Source of the DNA: Paenibacillus thermotolerans
GTDB taxonomy: Bacteria; Bacillota; Bacilli; Paenibacillales; YIM-B00363
DNA length: 64,000 bases
Reading direction: 5' to 3'
NCBI RefSeq assembly: GCF_028745515.1
Contig: NZ_JAQZSG010000004.1
Span: 62,001 to 126,000 of the forward strand
The notes below the pieces were generated by a model. That model did not search any database. It was not told the DNA's origin and was given only the letters and a program-made list of their open reading frames with translations. How positions within the stretch are numbered: the stretch's first letter is position 1; the number at the start of each line of letters is the position of its first letter. Shown here one piece after another: positions 53,543-60,699 of the stretch. Position numbers and translations under genes: made by a program.

Positions 53543-53729
53543 TAGCAACACTATGAGTTGCTATCAGGCTGTTTTTCGCATTGCGCGGGAGAATAGCCAC
53601 ACTGTAAGTTGCTAATGCCCCGAGAATCTCGGTTTCAGAAGTAGAAAACGAGAGATAGTAACTCCAGGTGTTGCTAATAAATGATCGTCCGCCGTTTTGA
53701 GCCGAATAGCAACCAGTAGTGTGGTTATT
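53543..53729. repeat. Array of four TAGCAAC-type palindromes
   Basis: Four palindromes with 7-bp arms and 7-base loops: TAGCAAC-N7-GTTGCTA at 53543-53563, then near copies TAGCCAC (53594), TAGTAAC (53656), and AATAGCAAC-N7-GTGGTTATT (53705-53729). Centres are at about 53553, 53604, 53666 and 53717, giving steps of 51, 62 and 51 bp. The gap between the acsA terminator and the sirtuin gene has no open frame with a ribosome site. Confidence 0.8.
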
Positions 53730-53828
53730 TTTCGGGGTTCTGTTGCTTGGATGCCGGGAGAAGGAGTATGCTGAGAAGGTTGAGTTGAGTTTCGGCGTGA
53801 ACATTTTATTAAGAAAGAAGGGGCGGCA

Positions 53829-54557
53829 ATGGAAAAAGAGCGCATTCGCAGCATCATCGAGCAAGGACGGCGAATCGTATTTTTCGGGGGAGCGGGAACA
53901 TCGACGGAAAGCGGCATTCCCGATTTTCGGTCGGCATCGGGTCTTTATGCAGGCGGCTCGGGTACGCCGGTTCCGCCGGAGACGATCCTTTCCCGTTCCT
54001 TCTTTGTGCGTCAGCCGGAGGCGTTCTATACGTTCTATCGGTCGAAAATGATATACCGGGAAGCGCGTCCGAACGCCGCCCATCGGGCGCTGGCGGAGCT
54101 GGAGCGGCGAGGCAAGCTGTCGGCGGTCGTTACGCAAAATATCGACGGTCTCCATCAAGCGGCAGGCAGCCGAACGGTATTCGAGCTTCACGGCTCCGTC
54201 CACCGCAATTACTGCATGAGCTGCCGCGCGTTCTATGATTTGGATTATATCGTCGATTCCGAGGATGCGGTACCGGTTTGCTCCGCATGCGGCGGCACCG
54301 TCAAGCCGGATGTTGTACTGTACGAAGAGCCGCTGGATGCGGCGACATGGGAAGGCGCTGCGGAGCAAATCGCGAAGGCGGATGTGCTTATTGTGGGAGG
54401 TACGTCCTTAACCGTCCATCCGGCGGCGTCGCTTGTGACATATTACCAAGGGGACAAATTCATTATCATCAACCGGGACGAAACGCCGTATGACGAATAC
54501 GCTTCGGTCATTTGCAGGGAGTCTATCGGAAGCGTATTGGGGGATGCGGTTAATTGA
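53829..54557 (+). CDS. Sirtuin NAD-dependent protein deacylase (Sir2/CobB/SrtN type)
   Basis: A 242-residue sirtuin. The NAD site opens with FFGGAGTSTESGIPDFRSASG, then TQNIDGLHQAAG and the catalytic His in ELHGSVHRN. A four-Cys zinc site is formed by CMSC and CSAC, followed by VKPDVVLYEEPL. It removes acetyl groups from lysines using NAD; the neighbouring acetyl-CoA synthetase is the classical target in Bacillus (SrtN acting on AcsA), so the adjacency is meaningful. No acuABC genes are seen here. The start ATG has GGGGCGG upstream. The MFS gene overlaps the stop. Confidence 0.94.
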   Translation: MEKERIRSIIEQGRRIVFFGGAGTSTESGIPDFRSASGLYAGGSGTPVPPETILSRSFFVRQPEAFYTFYRSKMIYREARPNAAHRALAELERRGKLSAVVTQNIDGLHQAAGSRTVFELHGSVHRNYCMSCRAFYDLDYIVDSEDAVPVCSACGGTVKPDVVLYEEPLDAATWEGAAEQIAKADVLIVGGTSLTVHPAASLVTYYQGDKFIIINRDETPYDEYASVICRESIGSVLGDAVN

Positions 54558-55780
54558 AGCTACAGTATCATCCGATTGTTTATACGATTTTGGTCGGCAC
54601 GGCTTTCTCGAGGATCGCCTCGTCCATGAGCATTCCGTTCCTGGCGATACACCTTCTGCAGCGGACCGATCTCGACCCGGCGACCGCCGGATTCATCGTC
54701 GGACTTGGACCGCTCGCGGGCACGGTTGCCGGCATGGTCGGCGGCGGCTTGTCAGACCGCTTCGGCCGGAGGGTCGTCATGCTGGCGTCCATGTACGTGT
54801 GGGCTGTCGTTTGTTTCGGCTTCGGACTGACCTCGAACGTTCTTGCGTTCGGTGCGCTCAGCGTCTTGAACGGCTGCTGCAAATCGTTTTTCGAGCCGAC
54901 CGGACAAGCGCTGATGGCTGATTTAACTCCGAAGGAGAAGCGGTTCCGCGTATTTTCGCTGCGGTATTGGGCCGCCAATATCGGGGTTTCCGTCGGGCCG
55001 CTGCTCGGCACGGCGTTTGCGCTCTCCGGCTCCAACGCTTCATGGTACGTAACCGGCGGATTTTTCCTGCTTTACGCGGTTGTGCTGCAGGTGCTGCTCG
55101 CCCGCTTCGGTATCCGGTCGATCGAAGGCGCGCGTTCGGAGCCGGTCACGATGAAGCAGGCGGCGTCCGTCGTGCTGAAGGACAGAGTGCTTGCTCTGTT
55201 TGTTGCGGGAGCCGTCTTCGTCGCCATCGGCTACGCGCAAATGACCGTATCGCTGTCTCAATATGTCGAATCGATTCATAAGGACGGCGTGACGTGGTTT
55301 GCATGGCTGCTTTCGATTAACGCAGTTACCGTTATTTTGCTGCAGATGCCGCTGACCCGGTTTCTGGAGAAACGGAGACCGATCGTCGGCATCGTCGTCG
55401 GTTCCGTATTTTACGCGGCGGGGAATATCGGCTTCGCATGGTCCGAAACGCTGCCCGCCTTCATTGTGTCGATGATTGTTTTTACAATTGGGGAAATCAG
55501 CAATTACCCGGCAGGCAGCGCGCTGATCGACTCGATTGCGCCGGAGATGCTGCGCGGCACGTATTTCGGGGCGAATCAGTTCGGCCAGCTCGGGCAATTT
55601 ATCGGACCGTGGGGCGGGGGCTTGCTGCTGGCCGCATACGGCGGGCCGGTCATGTTCACCGTAATGGCGGGGATCACGCTGCTTTCCATTGTGCTGTACG
55701 GAGGCGGGATCCGGCTGCATCAGCGCAGGTCCGAGGGTGCCGATGTTGCGGTGGAAGGTTCTCGCTCTGCCGGTTTATAG
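54554..55780 (+). CDS. MFS transporter
   Basis: A 408-residue major facilitator. The loop motif GGGLSDRFGRRVVMLAS between helices 2 and 3 is canonical, and there are about twelve hydrophobic segments. The middle LTRFLEKRRPIVGIVVGS repeats the motif in weaker form. It belongs with the drug-efflux branch (YttB-like). It starts at TTG 54554, sharing bases with the sirtuin stop and with GGGGGA just upstream, so the two are coupled although the functional link is unclear. Confidence 0.87.
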   Translation: MKLQYHPIVYTILVGTAFSRIASSMSIPFLAIHLLQRTDLDPATAGFIVGLGPLAGTVAGMVGGGLSDRFGRRVVMLASMYVWAVVCFGFGLTSNVLAFGALSVLNGCCKSFFEPTGQALMADLTPKEKRFRVFSLRYWAANIGVSVGPLLGTAFALSGSNASWYVTGGFFLLYAVVLQVLLARFGIRSIEGARSEPVTMKQAASVVLKDRVLALFVAGAVFVAIGYAQMTVSLSQYVESIHKDGVTWFAWLLSINAVTVILLQMPLTRFLEKRRPIVGIVVGSVFYAAGNIGFAWSETLPAFIVSMIVFTIGEISNYPAGSALIDSIAPEMLRGTYFGANQFGQLGQFIGPWGGGLLLAAYGGPVMFTVMAGITLLSIVLYGGGIRLHQRRSEGADVAVEGSRSAGL

Positions 55781-55806
55781 CGTTTGGATAGAGGAGAGTT
55801 GCTTTC

Positions 55807-56331
55807 GTGGCGGAACCCTTTTTAAAGAAAATCGAGTTTTTAAGAGAGTTAGAAGAAATCATTGAAGATCGAATATTCATCGGCAACGCCGTCGACAAAC
55901 TGAAGGACGAAATAACCAACAATTGTTGGTCGATTTCCATGAGCCAGGAATTAGCAGGAGAGTTTGCTGTTCAAGATTTGCAATCGATTTTTGAGAAGAT
56001 ACTGCAAAATAGAATAGAACAAGCGGCTGGCAGTGACTGCAGCCATGGAATGATTTTCTACGTATGGTTCGAATGGCAATCCGCAAGGCTGCGGTTTAAT
56101 CTCATTTCCGATATTCATGCCAAACTGCCGTTCGGAGGCAAGTACAACGTCATTGAAAATATTGAACCGATCATTCGTGAATTTTTAAGCTTTCCTTACC
56201 ATGATGGAATCCCGAGTATCGAGGCGGAAGAAGAAGTCGATGACTTGGAAGCTGAGAAAGAGATTAAACCGTTCGATGTTTATGTAGTGAACCTGCCGAA
56301 AGCCGGAAAAGCCCGTAATGAACGAGATTGA
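55807..56331 (+). CDS. Hypothetical protein, 174 aa
   Basis: A soluble acidic protein with predicted helices at the N-terminus (FLRELEEIIEDRIFIGNAVDKLKDEI), a mixed centre with several aromatic residues (GMIFYVWFEWQSARLRFNLIS), and an acidic C-terminal third (EAEEEVDDLEAEKEI). No known motif was recognised. It starts at GTG 55807 with AGAGGAGAG upstream. Base composition is A+T-rich against the flanks. Its last 68 bases overlap the end of the convergent Nudix gene. Confidence 0.7.
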   Translation: MAEPFLKKIEFLRELEEIIEDRIFIGNAVDKLKDEITNNCWSISMSQELAGEFAVQDLQSIFEKILQNRIEQAAGSDCSHGMIFYVWFEWQSARLRFNLISDIHAKLPFGGKYNVIENIEPIIREFLSFPYHDGIPSIEAEEEVDDLEAEKEIKPFDVYVVNLPKAGKARNERD

Positions 56332-56746
56332 CAGTTACCTTTACCTTATTGATGTAAAGTTCAAAAGTTTTTTTGCTGCCGCCGCGTGACGGTGAAATCG
56401 GTGGAAAATCTTCAATTGCGTAAACCTTTGCTTTCCCTTCCTCACTTTGTTTGATACCCCTACCGATTGTTGCGGCCTCAAAATAAAAGCTTAGCATCGG
56501 ACCTGGGTAAGATGTCTTTCTTATAAATTCCCAACCCAGCAATTGGGTTATTTCGACATGAAAACCGGTCTCCTCAAATGCCTCCCTGATAGCAGCCCCC
56601 TCAGGGGATTCGCCATATTCAGCATGTCCAGCTGGGAGTGCAGCAGGATATTCTTTTGGTGCATTTGGGGGTAGGATCGCCACTATTCCGTTTTCCGTAG
56701 TGATTAGTATAACAACCCCATGACATTTCTGGGAAAATGAACCCAA
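56264..56746 (-). CDS. Nudix hydrolase, N-terminus uncertain
   Basis: A 160-residue frame with the Nudix box GHAEYGESPEGAAIREAFEETGF (Gly-x5-Glu-x7-Arg-Glu-x-x-Glu-Glu-x-Gly), which binds metal and cleaves nucleoside diphosphates linked to another group. Residues from VVILITTENGIVAILPP onward fit the fold. The only upstream start is TTG 56746 without a clear ribosome site, so the N-terminus may be truncated. Its 3' end overlaps the opposite-strand gene by 68 bases, suggesting the C-terminal tail was extended by mutation. The region is A+T-rich. Confidence 0.7.
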   Translation of the reverse strand: MGSFSQKCHGVVILITTENGIVAILPPNAPKEYPAALPAGHAEYGESPEGAAIREAFEETGFHVEITQLLGWEFIRKTSYPGPMLSFYFEAATIGRGIKQSEEGKAKVYAIEDFPPISPSRGGSKKTFELYINKVKVTVNLVHYGLFRLSAGSLHKHRTV

Positions 56747-56964
56747 TTACATGAAGGACAACATGCCCGTTCGATGCTGCTTTATAAGTTCAGTTTGACA
56801 CATGGGCAATATACGTATCTTAGACGTGGCAAACAATTTCAGAATAATCCATCTGATTTCCTCCATATCATTGGACTTATTTCGTCCTGCAGGGTCTTTT
56901 CTTGCCCCACACACTCAATATATCACCTTTTTTTGGGGGTTCAATAGATTCAGAAAAGCTCGAG

Positions 56965-57276
56965 CAAATGGAGAAAGTCCATTTATTGAGTACCGCAGCA
57001 GGGAAGAGGCGTCGAACAAATGGAGAAAGTCCATTTATTGAGTACCGCTGTAGGGAAGAGGCGTCGAATAAATGGAGAAAGTCCATTTATTGAGCGCCGC
57101 TGTAGGGAATAGGCGTCGATCAAATGGAGAAAGTCCATTTATTGAGTACCGCAGCAGGGAAGAGGCGTCGAACAAATGGAGAAAGTCCATTTATTGAGTA
57201 CCGCTGTAGGGAAGAGGCGTCGAATAAATGGAGAAAGTCCATTTATTGAGCGCCGCTGTAGGGAATAGGCGTCGAT
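56965..57276. repeat. Perfect 156-bp direct duplication within the array
   Basis: Units 1-3 (56965-57120) and 4-6 (57121-57276) are identical base for base; unit 7 begins a third copy that diverges near its end. The array therefore grew in steps of three units, recently enough that no change has accumulated. Confidence 0.93.
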
Positions 57277-57509
57277 CAAATGGAGAAAGTCCATTTATTG
57301 AGTACCGCAGCAGGGAAGAGGCGTTGAACAAATGGAGAAAGTCCATTTATTGAGTACCGCAGTTATGAAGAGAAATCGAACAAATGGAGGAAGTCCATTT
57401 ATTGGAGCGCCGCAATTGCGAAGAGGCGTTGAACAAATGGAAAGTCCATTTATTAAGTGCCGCTGTCTCGAATAGGAGACGAACAAATGGAGAAAGTCCA
57501 TTTATTGAG
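56965..57509. repeat. Eleven-unit tandem array of about 52 bp with a conserved hairpin
   Basis: Units start at 56965, 57017, 57069, 57121, 57173, 57225, 57277, 57329, 57381, 57434 and 57484: eight steps of 52 bp, then 53 and 50. Every unit has the perfect stem AAATGGA with TCCATTT around a loop of 3-5 bases (GAAAG, once GGAAG, once AAG). The linker then has TTGAG-(C/T)-(A/G)-CCGC. The period is not a multiple of three, arguing against a protein repeat, and linkers are not unique, arguing against CRISPR. It lies between two minus-strand genes. Confidence 0.92.
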
Positions 57510-57578
57510 CGCCGCAGTCAGGAAAATGAACTAAGTTTCGTTACAGTACAAAAAACTTGGCCCACGCGGCACTTGCAG

Positions 57579-57644
57579 CGGAACAAATTTCCGATGCGGC
57601 TCGCGAACACGGGCCCACGGCCCCTGCAGCGGAACAAAGCTCCG
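57579..57644. repeat. Two CGGAA/TTCCG hairpin units after the 52-bp array
   Basis: CGGAA-CAAAT-TTCCG at 57579-57593 and CGGA-N7-TCCG at 57630-57644, 51 bp apart and each preceded by TGCAG and followed by TGCGGC. Matching units occur at 41637-41703. The rest of 57510-57725 shows no gene. Confidence 0.7.
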
Positions 57645-57725
57645 TTGCGGCCCGCGAAATCCGTACCGCGGCCGGTGCATCAACACTAGACATAAACAGA
57701 GCGTTTATATAAAGCCGGCGGTTCA

Positions 57726-58622
57726 CTATTTATACCGTATGGAAGCGACGATATCTTGATCGTAATTGCCGAAGCCGCGGCCGAACAGCGAAACGCCGCC
57801 GCCGCCGGGCGTCGGCAGCGCCGTTATGCGGAAGCGCATCGGCTTGCCGATCGGAAGGCGCAGCTGCTCGATCGTAACGTCGGACAAGCGGACGCCGTCC
57901 ACCCAAGAGCCCGCTTGGTCGACGGTGATCGTCTTCAGCAGCCCGTATTCCGTGCCAAGGCTCCACCAAGCGGGAGTTAAATTCCCCCTCGTTGAACCGA
58001 AATCCCCAGGGCACGTCCATACCCCAAGACGTACGCCGCCCAGATCGAACGCAATGTCCGAAGGCCAATGCTCGTTAAAGCCCGGAGCCTCAGAGCATAT
58101 TTCCAGAGACAGGTCGATCGCTTCGATCTGTTGATTGGCCAGCGTGTAATTCGGAATCGTATACTCCACAAACCCTTCCCCGAACCATAGATGGCATGCG
58201 TCGATATGCTCCGGATCGGCGAAATAACGCGGGTCGTCGTTCATGCCGATCATTTTGGCAGCGGAGGCGAGCCCGCAGGTAGGACGCACGTCATAGTCGG
58301 TATAGTGTCCGATCGGGACCGAAACGGTGTGACGGGAAACGGCGGCCGGCTCGGGTTTGAACTCCAATGTGACGGAATCGACAGCGAGGATGCACCGCTT
58401 CTGCACGCCGCGTTTGCCCGGGATGCTTTCCGATACGATCAGACCCGCCGCTTCCAGCTGCTGCACATGCTTCGTCACGATCGCCGACGACAGCTCCAGC
58501 CGCTCCGCCATCTCCCGTATATTCATCGGACCTTGGCTCAGCCATTCCAGCATGCGAATTCTCGTTTCGGAGCCGAATACGGATAACAATCCGGCATTGG
58601 CCGCGTTGACTTCAATTTTCAC
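57726..58622 (-). CDS. ArsR-like regulator with a large C-terminal domain
   Basis: A 298-residue protein. Residues 10-85 form an ArsR-type winged helix (FGSETRIRMLEWLSQGPMNIREMAERLELSSAIVTKHVQQLEAAGLI). No metal-site Cys cluster is seen. The remaining 210 residues look like a beta-rich ligand or effector domain with Trp-rich strands (SWVDGVRLSD, GGGGVSLFGRG), much longer than classical ArsR proteins of about 100 residues. It is divergent from a GH2 glycosidase gene; TTAAC motifs and a near-consensus promoter lie between them, so it probably senses a sugar and controls that gene. Confidence 0.8.
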   Translation of the reverse strand: MKIEVNAANAGLLSVFGSETRIRMLEWLSQGPMNIREMAERLELSSAIVTKHVQQLEAAGLIVSESIPGKRGVQKRCILAVDSVTLEFKPEPAAVSRHTVSVPIGHYTDYDVRPTCGLASAAKMIGMNDDPRYFADPEHIDACHLWFGEGFVEYTIPNYTLANQQIEAIDLSLEICSEAPGFNEHWPSDIAFDLGGVRLGVWTCPGDFGSTRGNLTPAWWSLGTEYGLLKTITVDQAGSWVDGVRLSDVTIEQLRLPIGKPMRFRITALPTPGGGGVSLFGRGFGNYDQDIVASIRYK

Positions 58623-58654
58623 AAAGCATCCTCCGGTCTATTTTATTGAAACCG

Positions 58655-58732
58655 TTGACAGACGGTAGCTGGTGGACTAATATGGTCGTGTAATGTTAAC
58701 TTTATCGTATTTTTATTAACTCTGATATTAAC
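58655..58732 (+). promoter_or_regulatory. GH2 gene promoter with three TTAAC boxes
   Basis: TTGACA at 58655-58660 and TAATAT at 58678-58683 with a 17-base spacer. Downstream, GTTAAC (58695-58700), ATTAAC (58715-58720) and ATTAAC (58727-58732) are spaced about 20 and 12 bases apart between the promoter and the ribosome site. They are candidate operators for the divergent ArsR-like protein. Confidence 0.6.
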
Positions 58733-58752
58733 AAAAGGAGAATGATTTGTCC

Positions 58753-60546
58753 ATGACCGAATCCGCAGTATCGATCCCAAGAGCTGAACACCCTAGACCG
58801 CAATTCGTCCGCGAAAGCTGGATGACGCTGAACGGCGAGTGGGAGTTCGAGTTTGACGATGCCGACGCCGGTTTGGCGGAGCGCTGGTTTGCAGGCGACC
58901 GTTCTTTCTCAAGCCGCATTCAAGTGCCGTTCGCATACCAAAGTCCGCTCAGCGGCATCGGCGAAAATACGTTTCGCGATACTGTTTGGTACAAAAGAAC
59001 GGTGCGCGTTCCTGACGGCATGAAGGGCAAGCGATACATCCTTCACTTCGGTGCGGTCGATTATATTGCAACCGTGTGGGTAAACGGAGAGCTGCTGGGC
59101 ACGCACGAAGGCGGCCATACGCCTTTCTCCTTCGATGCTACACCCCTAATGAACGAGAATGCCGACAATACGATCGTCGTGCGGGCGCACGATTTCAATC
59201 AGGACGTTACGATTCCGCGCGGCAAGCAGTTTTGGAAGGAGAAGTCTTGGGCGATTTGGTATACGCGAACGACAGGGATTTGGCAGCCGGTATGGATGGA
59301 AGCCGTCGACAGTACATACCTGGAACGGGTTACATATACGCCCGATATCGATACGAAAGAAATCGGCATTCGCTTTCAAGTGAAGGGTGCCATGGGCAAG
59401 CAAGACGTTCGCGTAAAAGTGTCGATCAGCTTTGAAGGCGAGCCGGTGGCAGACGATGAGTTCCGTGTACTGCATAACGAATTTTCGCGTGCGATCCGCA
59501 TCGAGCATTTCAACGACCACGGATTGGACCGTTGGTGGACGCCGCATCGGCCGAGCTTGTACGACGTTACATACACCGTGACGGTCGACGGCAAGGAAAC
59601 GGACCGCGTGACCAGCTATTTCGGCATGCGGAAAATTTCGATCGAGAACGGCAAATTATGCTTGAACAACCGCCCGTACTTTATGCGGCTTGTGCTTGAC
59701 CAAGGCTACCACCCGGAAGGGGTGCTTACGTTCCCGACCGACGACGACATGAAGCGAGACGTCGAGCTGACGAAGGCGATGGGCTTTAACGGGGCGCGCA
59801 AGCACCAGAAGGTGGAAGATCCGCGTTACTTGTACTGGGCGGATAAGCTCGGCCTCCTCGTGTGGGGCGAGATGGCGAATGCCGGCGAGTATACGGAAGA
59901 GTATGTCGGCCGCATTACGAACGAATGGCAGGAAGCGATGAAGCGCGACATGAACCATCCTTGCATTGTCGCTTGGGTTCCGATTAACGAGAGCTGGGGC
60001 GTGCCGAACATCATGGTCGACAAGAAGCAGCAGCACCATGCTTCCGCTATGTATCACCTGACCAAATCGCTTGACTCCACGCGGCCGGTCGTGTCCAACG
60101 ACGGTTGGGAAATGGTTGAATCCGATTTAACCTGCATTCACGATTATGAGTGGCGCCGCGAAGTGCTGGAGGACCGGTTCTCGACGGTGGAGAAGGCAAA
60201 CTCCAGCACGTCCTCGAGCCGGAAGCTTCACGTTGGCGGGCACGAATATGCGGGCCAGCCGATAATCGTATCCGAGTTCGGAGGCATCGCGTTCAAGAAA
60301 AGCGATCAGGAGGGGTGGGGCTACTCCGGCGCCTCGGACGAAGAGGATTTCCTGAAGCGTCTTCGCGACGTGGTGGAGCCGCTGGTGCAATCGCCCGTTG
60401 TCCAAGGCTTCTGCTATACGCAGCTGACCGACGTGGAGCAGGAAATCAACGGCTTGCTGACGTACGACCGCACGCCGAAGGCGCCGCTGGAACGCATCCG
60501 CGACATTATCGGCATGCCGGTTCCGCATAAGGATTGGCGTAAATAA
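58753..60546 (+). CDS. Glycoside hydrolase family 2 enzyme (beta-galactosidase/glucuronidase-like)
   Basis: A 597-residue GH2 protein with the jelly-roll sugar-binding domain (about 15-180: SWMTLNGEWEFEFDDA, FHEG-like HTPFSFD), an immunoglobulin-like domain (about 185-295), and a TIM barrel. The acid/base Glu is in AWVPINESWGVPN and the nucleophile Glu in IIVSEFGGIAF. It lacks the extra C-terminal domains of LacZ. No signal peptide is seen, so it acts on imported sugars. ATG 58753 is 12 bases from GGAG; TTG 58747 has better spacing and may be the true start. Substrate not determined. Confidence 0.9.
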   Translation: MTESAVSIPRAEHPRPQFVRESWMTLNGEWEFEFDDADAGLAERWFAGDRSFSSRIQVPFAYQSPLSGIGENTFRDTVWYKRTVRVPDGMKGKRYILHFGAVDYIATVWVNGELLGTHEGGHTPFSFDATPLMNENADNTIVVRAHDFNQDVTIPRGKQFWKEKSWAIWYTRTTGIWQPVWMEAVDSTYLERVTYTPDIDTKEIGIRFQVKGAMGKQDVRVKVSISFEGEPVADDEFRVLHNEFSRAIRIEHFNDHGLDRWWTPHRPSLYDVTYTVTVDGKETDRVTSYFGMRKISIENGKLCLNNRPYFMRLVLDQGYHPEGVLTFPTDDDMKRDVELTKAMGFNGARKHQKVEDPRYLYWADKLGLLVWGEMANAGEYTEEYVGRITNEWQEAMKRDMNHPCIVAWVPINESWGVPNIMVDKKQQHHASAMYHLTKSLDSTRPVVSNDGWEMVESDLTCIHDYEWRREVLEDRFSTVEKANSSTSSSRKLHVGGHEYAGQPIIVSEFGGIAFKKSDQEGWGYSGASDEEDFLKRLRDVVEPLVQSPVVQGFCYTQLTDVEQEINGLLTYDRTPKAPLERIRDIIGMPVPHKDWRK

Positions 60547-60585
60547 CGGTTTGATCGTGCTCCCTTTCCTATGTCTCCTTTCCGA

Positions 60586-60614
60586 TTGACAAAAAAGCGA
60601 TTAAACCCTATACT
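60586..60614 (+). promoter_or_regulatory. ilvA promoter
   Basis: TTGACA at 60586-60591 and TATACT at 60609-60614 with an exact 17-base spacer, close to consensus. The predicted transcript begins near 60621, before the leader terminator and the ilvA start at 60700. Confidence 0.8.
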
Positions 60615-60636
60615 ATGTTGCAATATGCGAATGGTC

Positions 60637-60674
60637 GGCCTGACGTCTCTTTTGGAGACGGCGGGCCTTTTTTT
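60637..60674 (+). terminator. Intrinsic terminator in the ilvA leader (candidate attenuator)
   Basis: GGCCTGACGTCTC pairs with GAGACGGCGGGCC apart from one mismatch, around TTTTG, and is followed by seven T residues. It sits between the ilvA promoter and its ribosome site. No T-box, or leader peptide rich in branched amino acids, was found. Confidence 0.75.
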
Positions 60675-60699
60675 GAAGGGAAACAGGAGGAAGAAGTCG

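Noticed and set aside
56965-57509. CRISPR array
   Set aside because: The whole 52-bp unit repeats, including linkers, which are near-identical rather than unique spacers, and no cas genes are present.
57384-57689. Open frame of 101 codons across the repeat array
   Set aside because: The 52-bp period shifts frame at each unit, there is no ribosome site, and the frame is a by-product of the repeats.
60615-60699. T-box before ilvA
   Set aside because: The leader is only about 80 bases and lacks the AGGGTGGNACCGCG element and stem I motifs.
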